A stretch of 9,051 bases of DNA from Bacteroidia bacterium (GCA_030431085.1 JAUIJW010000083.1:1-9051); one strand, 5' to 3'. Positions 1 through 7,345 are shown, numbered from the stretch's first letter. The notes: generated from the sequence alone by a model not told the origin. A program made the numbers and translations.

Positions 1-2297
1 ATGTTGAAGGGATTATAGTTGATGAGGAGAGTCATCAAGCGATAGAGGGCGCTATTGTACAAATTAATGGGCATTATGCTGAAAGTAATCAAAACGGTCA
101 TTTTTCCATGAAAATTTTGAAACCAGGGAAGTATACCGTAGAAGTGTCGCATATGCAGTATGAAACGAAAAGGTTTGTAATTCAGGTTAATGATCAGTTA
201 AAACCTTTAAATATTGCTTTGAGTGAGACCATCAATACCTTGAATGAAGTTCAGATCAATGGTAAATCTAAAAAAAGACAACTTAGAGAATCGCCGATAG
301 TAAATGAAGTTGTTTCTGAAACATTTTTAGAAACAAATAGAGAAAATAGCTTAATGCAAACCTTACAAAAAATTCCTGGAGTGAGCTCAATGAATATCGG
401 ATCAGGGCAATCAAAACCCGTAATTAGAGGATTGGGCTTTAATAGAGTGGTAGTGGTTCAAAACGGTATAAAACATGAAGCTCAGCAATGGGGAAGTGAT
501 CATGGACTTGAAATTGACCAATATGGTATTGATAATGTGCAAATCGTAAAGGGCCCTGCCTCATTATTGTTCGGTTCTGATGCTATAGCTGGGGTAGTTA
601 ATATTGAGCCTTCTAAAATCCCTCTCGAAAATTCGTTTAATGGAGATGTAAATATATTAGGAGAGAGTAATAATGATTTAATTGGCGTTTCTTTAGGCCT
701 ACAAGCCAAGAAAAATAATTGGTATTATAGAGGAAGAATTACCTATAGAGATTATGCAGATTATAAGGTGCCTACAGATAAAATAAGTTACGAGAACTAT
801 ATTTTCGAACTTCACGATAATAACTTAAGAAACACAGCAGGTCAAGAAGCAAATGCAAGTTTTAGTTTTGGATATACTAATGATGATATAAAATCTGAGA
901 CATTTATTAGCAATGTATATGCTAAAAATGGGTATTTCGCAAATGCCCATGGCTTAGAGGTTATCGTATCTGATATAGATTATGATAAATCTAGCCGCGA
1001 TATTGATTTACCTTATCAATTTTTTAACCATTTTAAACTTACCAATAACACCTCTATACGTAAGGGAGATCATGATGTTTTTATAGAACTCGGATTTCAA
1101 AACAACCATAGAGAAGAACACACTGAGCCTGTACCACATGGCTATATGCCCAAACCGTCATCTACTAAAGAACGTGAATTTAAAAAAAATACTTACGCTG
1201 TTAATGTTAGAGATTCATACAACATCAACAATAAACATGATATAGTAGCTGGAATAAATACAGAATATCAAGATAATAATATTGGGGGTTGGGGATTTTT
1301 AATTCCAGAATACGATCGCTTTACTATTGGCGGGTTTGCCTATGATCAAATAGATATTAATTCGAAGTGGAACTTTCAAGTAGGATTACGCTATGATTGG
1401 GGGTTAATACATACGAAAGCTTATTACGATTGGTACCAGTCTAAAGTGGATAACCCTGACGGATCAGTTTCCTATGTATATTTACAGCGTTCACAAAATA
1501 AAACATTGCAATTTGGCAGTTTCAGTGGTTCTATTGGTGTAAGTTATTTACATAATAATACCACCTACAAACTAAATGTAGGTAAAAGTTTTAGAATGCC
1601 CTTGGCTAGTGAATTGGCTTCTGATGGGGTAAATTATCGAATGTACCGTTATGAAAGAGGTAATTTAGATTTAGACCCAGAATCTTCTTACCAAGCGGAT
1701 TTCGAAATAAATCATACCACAGATAAATTTAGCATAGTGGTAAGCCCTTTTATTAATTTTTTCGAAAATTATATTTACCTGAATCCAACACCAGATTATT
1801 ATGAGACCTTACAAATTTATGAATACACCCAGACCGAAGTTTTTAGGTTTGGCGGCGAACTGAAGGCGAGCAGCATAGTATTTAACAGTTTAAGATTAGA
1901 GACTACTGTTGAATATGTTTATTCTAGACAAACAAGTGGCGCCAAAAAAGGGTTTACTTTACCTTTTTCACCTCCATTGTCTGGTGTTGTATCTCTAAGT
2001 TATCCATTTAAGGATTTACTGTTTTTTAAACAACCTCAATTCATTGCAGACTATAGAATAACAGCAGCACAAAACGAGATTGTACCTCCAGAAGAAAAAA
2101 CTGATGGTTATCAGGTTTTAAACCTAACGTTTTTATCAAAAATTAACCTATCAAATAAAATGGCGCCAGTTGATCTCAAGCTAAAATTAAACAATGTATT
2201 CAATACCAAATATTTTAATCATACAAGTTTTTACAGGTTAATAGATGTACCAGAACCTGGAAGAAACCTGTCTTTGTCATTAACAGTACCTTTTTAA
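1..2297 (+). CDS. TonB-dependent outer-membrane receptor, 5' end cut by window edge
   Basis: This is an outer-membrane active-transport receptor powered by TonB/ExbBD. The frame is open from the first complete codon at 3, so the ATG at 108 is internal. The true start and signal peptide lie upstream of the window. In the 764 visible residues, about 1-80 form a CarboxypepD_reg-like Ig fold (VEGIIVDEE, NGHFSMKILKPGKYTVEV), typical of Bacteroidota receptors. A short LNEVQING stretch in the TonB-box position follows, then the plug at about 95-205 (LMQTLQKIPGVSS, KPVIRGLGFNRVVVVQNG, VKGPASLLFGSDAIAGVV). The rest is a 22-strand-type barrel ending in Phe (LSLSLTVPF), the usual barrel-assembly signal. 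The plug segment QQWGSDHGLEID resembles the SPDHA region of ZnuD-type zinc receptors, and one barrel loop has NNHREEHTEPVPHG. Two His-rich lipoproteins follow. Receptor identity is very secure. A metal or metal-complex substrate is inference, and a siderophore or other ligand remains possible. Confidence 0.95.
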   Translation, partial: VEGIIVDEESHQAIEGAIVQINGHYAESNQNGHFSMKILKPGKYTVEVSHMQYETKRFVIQVNDQLKPLNIALSETINTLNEVQINGKSKKRQLRESPIVNEVVSETFLETNRENSLMQTLQKIPGVSSMNIGSGQSKPVIRGLGFNRVVVVQNGIKHEAQQWGSDHGLEIDQYGIDNVQIVKGPASLLFGSDAIAGVVNIEPSKIPLENSFNGDVNILGESNNDLIGVSLGLQAKKNNWYYRGRITYRDYADYKVPTDKISYENYIFELHDNNLRNTAGQEANASFSFGYTNDDIKSETFISNVYAKNGYFANAHGLEVIVSDIDYDKSSRDIDLPYQFFNHFKLTNNTSIRKGDHDVFIELGFQNNHREEHTEPVPHGYMPKPSSTKEREFKKNTYAVNVRDSYNINNKHDIVAGINTEYQDNNIGGWGFLIPEYDRFTIGGFAYDQIDINSKWNFQVGLRYDWGLIHTKAYYDWYQSKVDNPDGSVSYVYLQRSQNKTLQFGSFSGSIGVSYLHNNTTYKLNVGKSFRMPLASELASDGVNYRMYRYERGNLDLDPESSYQADFEINHTTDKFSIVVSPFINFFENYIYLNPTPDYYETLQIYEYTQTEVFRFGGELKASSIVFNSLRLETTVEYVYSRQTSGAKKGFTLPFSPPLSGVVSLSYPFKDLLFFKQPQFIADYRITAAQNEIVPPEEKTDGYQVLNLTFLSKINLSNKMAPVDLKLKLNNVFNTKYFNHTSFYRLIDVPEPGRNLSLSLTVPF

Positions 2298-2320
2298 TAA
2301 TAATTATAAAATCAAACAAA

Positions 2321-3106
2321 ATGAAAACTATTATGAAAACAAACCTTAAATTTTTAGCAATTGTTGCCTTTTTAGGTTTATTTACGCAATCTTGTAGTGA
2401 TAATGATGATCCATCTTTTGCGGCTCCAGTAATTAGCAATTTTGAGTATGGTGAAGGAGATGATCACTCTACAGAAGCTTATGCTTATAAAGGTGGCGAT
2501 ATCCATTTAGAGGCAGATATTCATGCAGAAGGAACAGTAGAAAGCATTACGCTTATCATTCATGCGCACGACTTAACTCCAGGAGATGGTGAAGTGGAGT
2601 GGGATTTAGAACAATCTTACTCAGATAGTAAATACCAAGTTATCAACCCTACTTTTCACGAACATGTAGAAGTACCATCCAACATACCTGCTGGAGAATA
2701 TCATATTGAATTGATAGTAACAGATAAACTTGGAAATAGTACAGAAGTAGATGGTCATATTGATATTATGGATCCAATTACCATAGATGAATTTTCAATT
2801 GATGAAAGTGTTGTTCGCGGTTCAGATGTTCATATAGAATTTATGATAGCAGCTATAAATGGTATTCATAATATTTCTGTAGATATTCATGGCCATGATT
2901 TACCACTTGAACCAGGTGAAGTAGAGTGGGATTTTGAAAAAACTTATGAAGAAGGATATCACGAAGAAACAGAGGTTGAGTTTCATGAGCATATTGATGT
3001 GCCTGCAACAGCACCAGCTGGAGAGTATCATGTTTCTTTTACTATTGAAGATGAGGATGGTAACACATTTGAATACGAAACACATTTTGACGTAACCGCG
3101 TCGTAA
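2321..3106 (+). CDS. DUF4625-like two-repeat His-rich lipoprotein, probably surface exposed
   Basis: This 261-aa lipoprotein has a signal peptide (FLAIVAFLGLFTQS) and a predicted lipidated Cys25. The Cys is followed by SDNDD, which fits the acidic lipoprotein export signal reported for Flavobacteriia, so surface display is likely. The mature part holds two homologous DUF4625-like beta-sandwich repeats, at about 35-152 and 153-258. Each has HxHDL, then GEVEWD, FHEH, PAGEYH and a final His-containing strand. I count 18 His along with many Asp and Glu, suggesting binding of a divalent metal, though I recognise no characterised metal-binding family. It begins 23 nt after the receptor stop and is almost certainly co-transcribed with it. 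The ATG at 2321 follows an A-rich leader. An ATG at 2333 would also leave a functional signal peptide. A terminator-like hairpin follows the stop codon. The function is probably ligand capture or delivery for the receptor, which is inference from context. Confidence 0.9.
   Translation: MKTIMKTNLKFLAIVAFLGLFTQSCSDNDDPSFAAPVISNFEYGEGDDHSTEAYAYKGGDIHLEADIHAEGTVESITLIIHAHDLTPGDGEVEWDLEQSYSDSKYQVINPTFHEHVEVPSNIPAGEYHIELIVTDKLGNSTEVDGHIDIMDPITIDEFSIDESVVRGSDVHIEFMIAAINGIHNISVDIHGHDLPLEPGEVEWDFEKTYEEGYHEETEVEFHEHIDVPATAPAGEYHVSFTIEDEDGNTFEYETHFDVTAS
2423..3094 (+). repeat. tandem duplicated protein domain within the first lipoprotein gene
   Basis: Two copies of one domain lie head to tail, about 2423-2776 and 2777-3094. 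Matching blocks in order are HAHDL/HGHDL, GEVEWDLEQSY/GEVEWDFEKTY, FHEHVEVP/FHEHIDVP and PAGEYHIE/PAGEYHVS. The His residues are among the best conserved positions. The DNA copies have diverged, so the duplication is not recent. Confidence 0.85.
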
Positions 3107-3119
3107 ATATTAACAAATT

Positions 3120-3160
3120 AACCGCATAACTAAATTGTTATGCGGTTTAAAATTTATTTT
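3120..3160 (+). terminator. intrinsic terminator or attenuator hairpin between the lipoprotein genes
   Basis: AACCGCATAAC (3120-3130) and GTTATGCGGTT (3137-3147) form a perfect 11-bp stem around the 6-nt loop TAAATT. A T-rich tail (3146-3160, interrupted by A residues) follows. It starts 13 nt after the stop of the first lipoprotein. The tail runs up to the ATG of the next gene at 3162, so the structure doubles as the leader of that gene. The tail is not a pure U-tract, so partial termination is possible. Its position and symmetry make chance unlikely. Confidence 0.75.
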
Positions 3161-3161
3161 T

Positions 3162-3641
3162 ATGAAATTGATTAAAACCACATTACTATTTTTCTTTACT
3201 ATTTTGCTTTTTTCAGCTTGTAGTTCAGACGATGATATTGATAAAGATTTAGAAAAACCAACCATCACCATAAATTATGAAGGCGGTTTTCCACAAGTTT
3301 GTGAACCATTACAAAAAGGGAAAACCTATACTTTTAAAGCAAAAGTAACAGACAATTTTGCCTTAGCTTCTTATAGCATTGACTTACACCATAATTTTGA
3401 TCATCATACCCACGACGATCAGGAGGAACCTTGTGAATTATTACCTATAAAGGATGCTGTTAAGCCACTAATTTATATGGAAAATTTTAGTATTCCAGGC
3501 GCTCCACAAGCATATGAAATTGCAGTAGATATAAGCATCCCGAATGATATTGATACTGGCGATTACCACTGTGCCTATTCTGTAACGGATGAAACAGGTT
3601 GGCAAGCTAGAACCTCTATTGACATTAAAATTATTGAATAA
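3162..3641 (+). CDS. DUF4625-like single-domain lipoprotein with His cluster
   Basis: I place the start at ATG 3162. An upstream in-frame TTG at 3135 would lie inside the hairpin and would spoil the signal peptide. The product is 159 aa: MKLIKTTLLFFFTILLFSAC is a lipoprotein signal with predicted lipidated Cys20, followed by SSDDD, which matches the Flavobacteriia surface-export pattern. The mature domain resembles one repeat of the preceding lipoprotein (KGKTYTFKAKVTDN, DISIP.DIDTGDYH, VTDETGW). It carries a striking cluster LHHNFDHHTHDD at 75-86, with five His, and three further Cys (47, 91, 137). Metal binding is a reasonable inference, but no function is proven. An ABC transporter operon starts 59 nt downstream. 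The hairpin just upstream suggests it is expressed less than the receptor or from its own promoter, though I see no convincing promoter. Confidence 0.88.
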   Translation: MKLIKTTLLFFFTILLFSACSSDDDIDKDLEKPTITINYEGGFPQVCEPLQKGKTYTFKAKVTDNFALASYSIDLHHNFDHHTHDDQEEPCELLPIKDAVKPLIYMENFSIPGAPQAYEIAVDISIPNDIDTGDYHCAYSVTDETGWQARTSIDIKIIE

Positions 3642-3650
3642 ATAACATTT

Positions 3651-3674
3651 TTAACCACAAAGGTTAACCTTTTA
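3651..3674 (+). terminator. weak hairpin in the lipoprotein-ABC spacer
   Basis: TTAACC (3651-3656) and GGTTAA (3662-3667) pair around ACAAA and are followed by CCTTTTA. The stem is only 6 bp and AT-rich, and the T-run is short. This is at best a weak terminator or a protein-binding symmetry between the second lipoprotein gene and the ABC genes. The rest of the 59-nt spacer shows no clear promoter or ribosome-binding site. Confidence 0.25.
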
Positions 3675-3700
3675 CAGTTCAACATCGATTAATTTATCAT

Positions 3701-4414
3701 ATGATCACTACTAAAAAGCTTACCAAAAAATATGGTGATTTTACAGCAGTAAATAACCTTTCTTTTAACATCCAATCTGGTGAAATTCTTTGCCTTTTAG
3801 GGGCTAATGGCGCGGGTAAATCTACCACCATTAATTGTTTACTTAATTTTATTGACCCAACATCTGGAACAGTTGAAATTAATGGTTTAGATGTTGCAAA
3901 GTATCCTTTAGAGACTAAAAAATATATCACCTATATTCCCGAAAATTTGATGTTATATCCGACATTAACTGCCGTTGAAAATCTGGATTATTTCACCAAG
4001 CTATCGGGGATAAAGTTTGATCAAGCGCAATTAGAGTTGTTTTTAACGGAGGCTGGTTTACAAGAAGAAGCACATCACAAACGTGTAAAAGCTTTTTCTA
4101 AAGGAATGCGGCAAAAAGTGGGTATAGCTTTAGCCATTGCCAAAGATTCTAAAGTATTATTGTTAGATGAACCTACTTCTGGGTTAGACCCTAAATCTAG
4201 TATAGAGTTTATGGAACTGCTAACGCAAATGAAAAATAAAGGCGTGGCTATTTTAATGGCTACCCACGATTTATTTAGAGCGAAGGAAGTGAGCACCCAT
4301 ATAGGAATAATGCGATCTGGAGTGTTACAAAATTATTCTAAAACCACAGATCTTTCTTTAAATGAACTTGAAACCATCTATCTAGATATTATGAACTTTA
4401 AACATGTGAGTTAA
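3701..4414 (+). CDS. ABC-2 type transporter ATP-binding protein
   Basis: This 237-aa ATPase powers the two membrane proteins encoded immediately downstream. All key motifs are present: Walker A GANGAGKST (34-42), signature FSKGMRQKVGIA (132-143), Walker B plus D-loop VLLLDEPTSGLDP (152-164), and the switch His in MATHD (His189). The Q-loop position reads YIPENLMLYP, with Glu instead of Gln. This variant occurs in the NosF/GldA-like branch of ABC-2 ATPases, so it need not mean loss of activity. The length is normal for a minimal ABC-2 nucleotide-binding domain. Its stop is 1 nt before the next start, indicating translational coupling. The ATG at 3701 precedes the usual N-terminal strand ITTKKLTKKYGDF. 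The transported substrate cannot be read from the ATPase. Context suggests a role linked to the receptor and His-rich lipoproteins. Confidence 0.96.
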   Translation: MITTKKLTKKYGDFTAVNNLSFNIQSGEILCLLGANGAGKSTTINCLLNFIDPTSGTVEINGLDVAKYPLETKKYITYIPENLMLYPTLTAVENLDYFTKLSGIKFDQAQLELFLTEAGLQEEAHHKRVKAFSKGMRQKVGIALAIAKDSKVLLLDEPTSGLDPKSSIEFMELLTQMKNKGVAILMATHDLFRAKEVSTHIGIMRSGVLQNYSKTTDLSLNELETIYLDIMNFKHVS

Positions 4415-4415
4415 C

Positions 4416-5819
4416 ATGAAAAATATCATTTTTAAAGAACTTAAAGAGCTTTCTAGAGATGGTCGCTTTAAAATTGTTTTAAGTCTCTCTATAATTTTGC
4501 TTGCAATTGCTACAATTACAGGGGTTAATCAGTATAAAGAAAACAATAAACAATATGTAGAATCTACAGATAAAGAACGAGCTATTTGGGAAACACAAGG
4601 CGAGAAAAATCCGCATTCTGCTGCTCATTTTGGCACTTATGCCTTTAAACCCCAATTTGCCTTGTCGCTGTTAGATTATGGGGTTACTAAGTATACAGGA
4701 AATTCTATTTTTTTAGAGGCTCATAATAGAAATGAAGCAGCATTTAGCGAAGCCAGTGACCAGACTAGTTTGGCGCGTTTTGGTACACTATCTATCAATT
4801 TTGTGTTAATGTATTTGTTGCCGTTAATCATTATTTTAATGGGTTATAATGCTTATACAAAAGAAAAAGAACATCGCACATTTACACTTTTAAAAAGTCA
4901 AGGAGTTAATCCTATTAAATTGGCTTTGGGCAAATGGCTAGCTACTTTTATTCCTATATTATTGTTGACCATCGTTATTTTTTTGGTGATTGGTGTGATA
5001 CTATCCAATGTGCAAGATTTAGCCTTTTTTAGTTGGAGCAGTTTAGCGATGCTTTTGGTTGCGTATTCCTTTTACTACCTCATCATTACAACCCTTACGG
5101 TGTTGATTTCTATGTGGAGCAAATCTTCTGGAATGGCTTTAGTAACTAGTTTAATGCTTTGGATTGTCTTTAGTTTTATGACACCAAAAATAGCAACTAA
5201 TCTGGCGAATTCAAATCATCCATATCCTTCTAAATTGGAATTTGAAGCTCGTATTGCTGCGGATAGAAAAAATGGATTAGACGGGCATAACCCTTGGAAT
5301 GAGGCTGCCAAGAAATTAGAAAAAGAAACCCTAAAAGAATACGGTGTTGATAGTTTGCATCAATTGCCTTTTAACTACGCAGGTTATCGTATGCAAAAGG
5401 GCGAAGAACACGAAGCAATGGTTTATCAAAAACATTATAATAGATTAAATGAAATAGCCATCAATCAAAATAATACGTATAAAGAGCTTTCCTTTGTTTC
5501 ACCATTTATTCCGTTACGATTCTTATCGATGGATATAGCCCTTACCAGTGATAATTTACATTGGAAGTTTACCAAAGCCGCAGAACAATACAGAATTGAG
5601 ACACAAAGATTTTTAAATTACGATATTAAAGACAATGCCAAAGTTGGTGAACGTAATTATAAAATGAATCTAGATAAATTTAAGGAACTTCCTAAATTTA
5701 ATTTTACACCACCGAGTCTATCCCAAATATTAAAAGAAAACAGCACCAATTTACTGGTTTTAATCCTTTGGTTTGTGGTGCCGTTTATGGGTTTAATGAT
5801 CAGTTCAAAAAAAATATAA
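4416..5819 (+). CDS. ABC-2 family permease, DUF3526 type (first of pair)
   Basis: This 467-aa inner-membrane protein has about six membrane segments, near residues 19-38, 126-146, 174-197, 205-232, 240-257 and 444-463. Two large soluble segments separate them (about 39-125 and 258-443), probably exoplasmic, which is the layout of ABC-2/DUF3526 permeases. The family-like stretch NPHSAAHFGTYAFKP is at about 65-79. After TM2 comes YTKEKEHRTFTLLKSQG, the cytoplasmic coupling region of ABC-2 proteins. The C-terminal half has SPFIPLRFLSMDIA and FTKAAEQYRIETQRFLN, characteristic of DUF3526. It starts 1 nt after the ATPase stop and is followed by a second permease after 3 nt, so the two probably form a heterodimer over an ATPase dimer. 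Family assignment is from memory of motifs. The substrate is unknown. Confidence 0.9.
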   Translation: MKNIIFKELKELSRDGRFKIVLSLSIILLAIATITGVNQYKENNKQYVESTDKERAIWETQGEKNPHSAAHFGTYAFKPQFALSLLDYGVTKYTGNSIFLEAHNRNEAAFSEASDQTSLARFGTLSINFVLMYLLPLIIILMGYNAYTKEKEHRTFTLLKSQGVNPIKLALGKWLATFIPILLLTIVIFLVIGVILSNVQDLAFFSWSSLAMLLVAYSFYYLIITTLTVLISMWSKSSGMALVTSLMLWIVFSFMTPKIATNLANSNHPYPSKLEFEARIAADRKNGLDGHNPWNEAAKKLEKETLKEYGVDSLHQLPFNYAGYRMQKGEEHEAMVYQKHYNRLNEIAINQNNTYKELSFVSPFIPLRFLSMDIALTSDNLHWKFTKAAEQYRIETQRFLNYDIKDNAKVGERNYKMNLDKFKELPKFNFTPPSLSQILKENSTNLLVLILWFVVPFMGLMISSKKI

Positions 5820-5822
5820 AAT

Positions 5823-7253
5823 ATGTTTCTTAACAATATAGTTTACGAAGTTAAATTATTAAAACGTAGCCATTGGTTATTTATATTATTGGCCTCTACT
5901 TTAGTGTTATTTGCTTATGCGACGTTCAATGGTGAAAAGAATGTAGAAAAAAGACTTAGCGATATTGCTGTAGCGCAAGATGAATTGAATAAAAAGGATA
6001 GTATTGTACGGGCTACACTAGTAGACATAGAGAAGGGTAAGGAGCTCAATATACCGTATTATCAATTGCCATCTGAACCTATGGTTATTGGCTATCGCCA
6101 TCCTAGATTAGCAGTGATGCAACCACAAGCTTTATCTTTTATTTCTACAGGACAAAGTGATATGTACACACATTTTAAAAGTCCAACGGTTTACGGAAAT
6201 AATTTTGCTTTAGATTATTCGGAAATGGTAAACCCTGTACAATTATTATTCGGAAATTTTGATTTGGCCTTTGTTATCATTTATATACTACCCTTAATTA
6301 TAATAGCATTTACCTTTAATACTTTATCTAAAGAGAAAGAGCTTGGAACATTACGACTGTTGGCCGCTCAGCCCAGAGCGATAACAACGTGGTTAATACA
6401 GAAAATAATAATACGTTATGTATTGTTTACAGGAATAACCTTAGTTGTTTTATTAATGAGTATAGCTGTTTTTTCTAAGCAAGGATTTAGCGACATGCCC
6501 AATGTACTAGGTTTGATTTTATTGATAGCAGCCTATATAGGTTTTTGGTTTGTTTTAGCCTTGATTGTAAATCTTAAAATTAATGACTCTTCTAAAAATG
6601 CTTTAACATTAATAGGGTTATGGTTACTTATTGTTTTGGTATTACCCGCCACCATCAATCAAATAGGAAATACGCTTTACCCAACACCCTCTCGCTTAAA
6701 AATGATCAATGAAATTCGTTTAATTAAGAAAGAAAATGAAGACAAACAAAACGAAATCATGAGCGAGTATTTACGTACTCATCCAGAACTAGCGCAAGAA
6801 AGCGATGACTTAAAGTTAGGGTTTTGGCATAATTATTTTGCTTCGGAAAAGGTCATGGAAGATAAAACAAAACCTTTGTTGGCAGAATACGATATACAGC
6901 TAAAAAAGCAACAGAATTTAATCAATAAATTCATGTATGTTTCGCCAGCAATTATCATGCAAAAGGCGTTAAATAATATTGCAGGAACTTCAGAGCAACA
7001 TTACAACGATTACAAGAAACAGGTTTTTGAATTTTCAAGTACATGGAGAAACTATTTAGTGCCCCTATTATTTAAAAATCAAAAAATAACATCGGTAATA
7101 TTTAATGAGCTACCTCATTTTGAGTATAAAAATAGAATAAAAAACAATGTTTGGATAAATGTTGGTGGTATTACAGCCATAAGCCTTTTAGTTGTTCTAC
7201 TATTCATAGGAAAAAACCTTAAGGAGAAATCTGCAAAAAAGTTATTGGTATAA
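5823..7253 (+). CDS. ABC-2 family permease, DUF3526 type (second of pair)
   Basis: This 476-aa protein is a diverged paralogue of the preceding permease with the same plan: one N-terminal segment (17-35), a large soluble region, four central segments (about 147-166, 196-217, 225-250, 258-277), a second large soluble region and a final segment (445-462). The coupling motif LSKEKELGTLRLLAAQP follows TM2. The late region MYVSPAIIMQKALNNIAGTS aligns with the SPFIPLRFLSMDIALTS stretch of its partner. It lacks the His-containing PHSAAH stretch of its partner, having instead YRHPRLAVMQPQALSF. Its stop codon lies within a 16-bp palindrome, and the ABC operon appears to end here. It probably pairs with the first permease. 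Export, import or extraction of a membrane-associated substrate cannot be distinguished by sequence. Confidence 0.9.
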   Translation: MFLNNIVYEVKLLKRSHWLFILLASTLVLFAYATFNGEKNVEKRLSDIAVAQDELNKKDSIVRATLVDIEKGKELNIPYYQLPSEPMVIGYRHPRLAVMQPQALSFISTGQSDMYTHFKSPTVYGNNFALDYSEMVNPVQLLFGNFDLAFVIIYILPLIIIAFTFNTLSKEKELGTLRLLAAQPRAITTWLIQKIIIRYVLFTGITLVVLLMSIAVFSKQGFSDMPNVLGLILLIAAYIGFWFVLALIVNLKINDSSKNALTLIGLWLLIVLVLPATINQIGNTLYPTPSRLKMINEIRLIKKENEDKQNEIMSEYLRTHPELAQESDDLKLGFWHNYFASEKVMEDKTKPLLAEYDIQLKKQQNLINKFMYVSPAIIMQKALNNIAGTSEQHYNDYKKQVFEFSSTWRNYLVPLLFKNQKITSVIFNELPHFEYKNRIKNNVWINVGGITAISLLVVLLFIGKNLKEKSAKKLLV

Positions 7254-7263
7254 AATTTTATAC
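7248..7263. repeat. 16-bp perfect palindrome over the end of the ABC operon
   Basis: GTATAAAATTTTATAC is a perfect, spacer-less palindrome containing the stop codon of the second permease. It is AT-rich with no T-tract beyond it, so it is a poor terminator. It may be chance or a binding site. Confidence 0.35.
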
Positions 7264-7313
7264 GTCTTAGTATACATCATAATTCACGGTTTCTGGGTAT
7301 TGTGTACTAGGGA

Positions 7314-7345
7314 TTAAGTTTTTAGTTTTAGGGTATAAAACTTAA
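7314..7345. repeat. inverted repeat just upstream of the split lipoprotein gene
   Basis: TTAAGTTTT (7314-7322) and AAAACTTAA (7337-7345) form a 9-bp inverted repeat with a 14-nt spacer, ending 5 nt before the ATG at 7351. In RNA it could fold over the translation initiation region. In DNA it could be an operator. The AT-rich composition lowers its significance. The remainder of the 7254-7350 spacer shows no convincing promoter. Confidence 0.3.

Noticed and set aside
108..110. ATG 108 as the start of the TonB-dependent receptor
   Set aside because: The frame is open upstream to the window edge and encodes the first half of the CarboxypepD_reg-like domain (VEGIIVDEE..., NGHFS), so this Met is internal.
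500..709. Minus-strand open frames (500-709, 2215-2439, 2900-3085, 3697-3930, 4075-4296, 7788-8021)
   Set aside because: Except for 2215-2439, which also spans the 23-nt receptor-lipoprotein gap, they lie almost entirely within well-supported + strand genes. They lack family features and look like antisense shadows.
3135..3161. TTG 3135 start for the second lipoprotein
   Set aside because: It would lie in the hairpin loop and stem and add nine residues, including a Cys, before a normal lipoprotein signal that begins at ATG 3162.
7300..7322. Flavobacterial-type promoter (TTG ... TAAGTTTT) upstream of 7351
   Set aside because: TAAGTTTT partly fits the TAnnTTTG element, but the TTG is only 12 nt upstream, shorter than the usual spacing, and the region is AT-rich enough to give such matches by chance.
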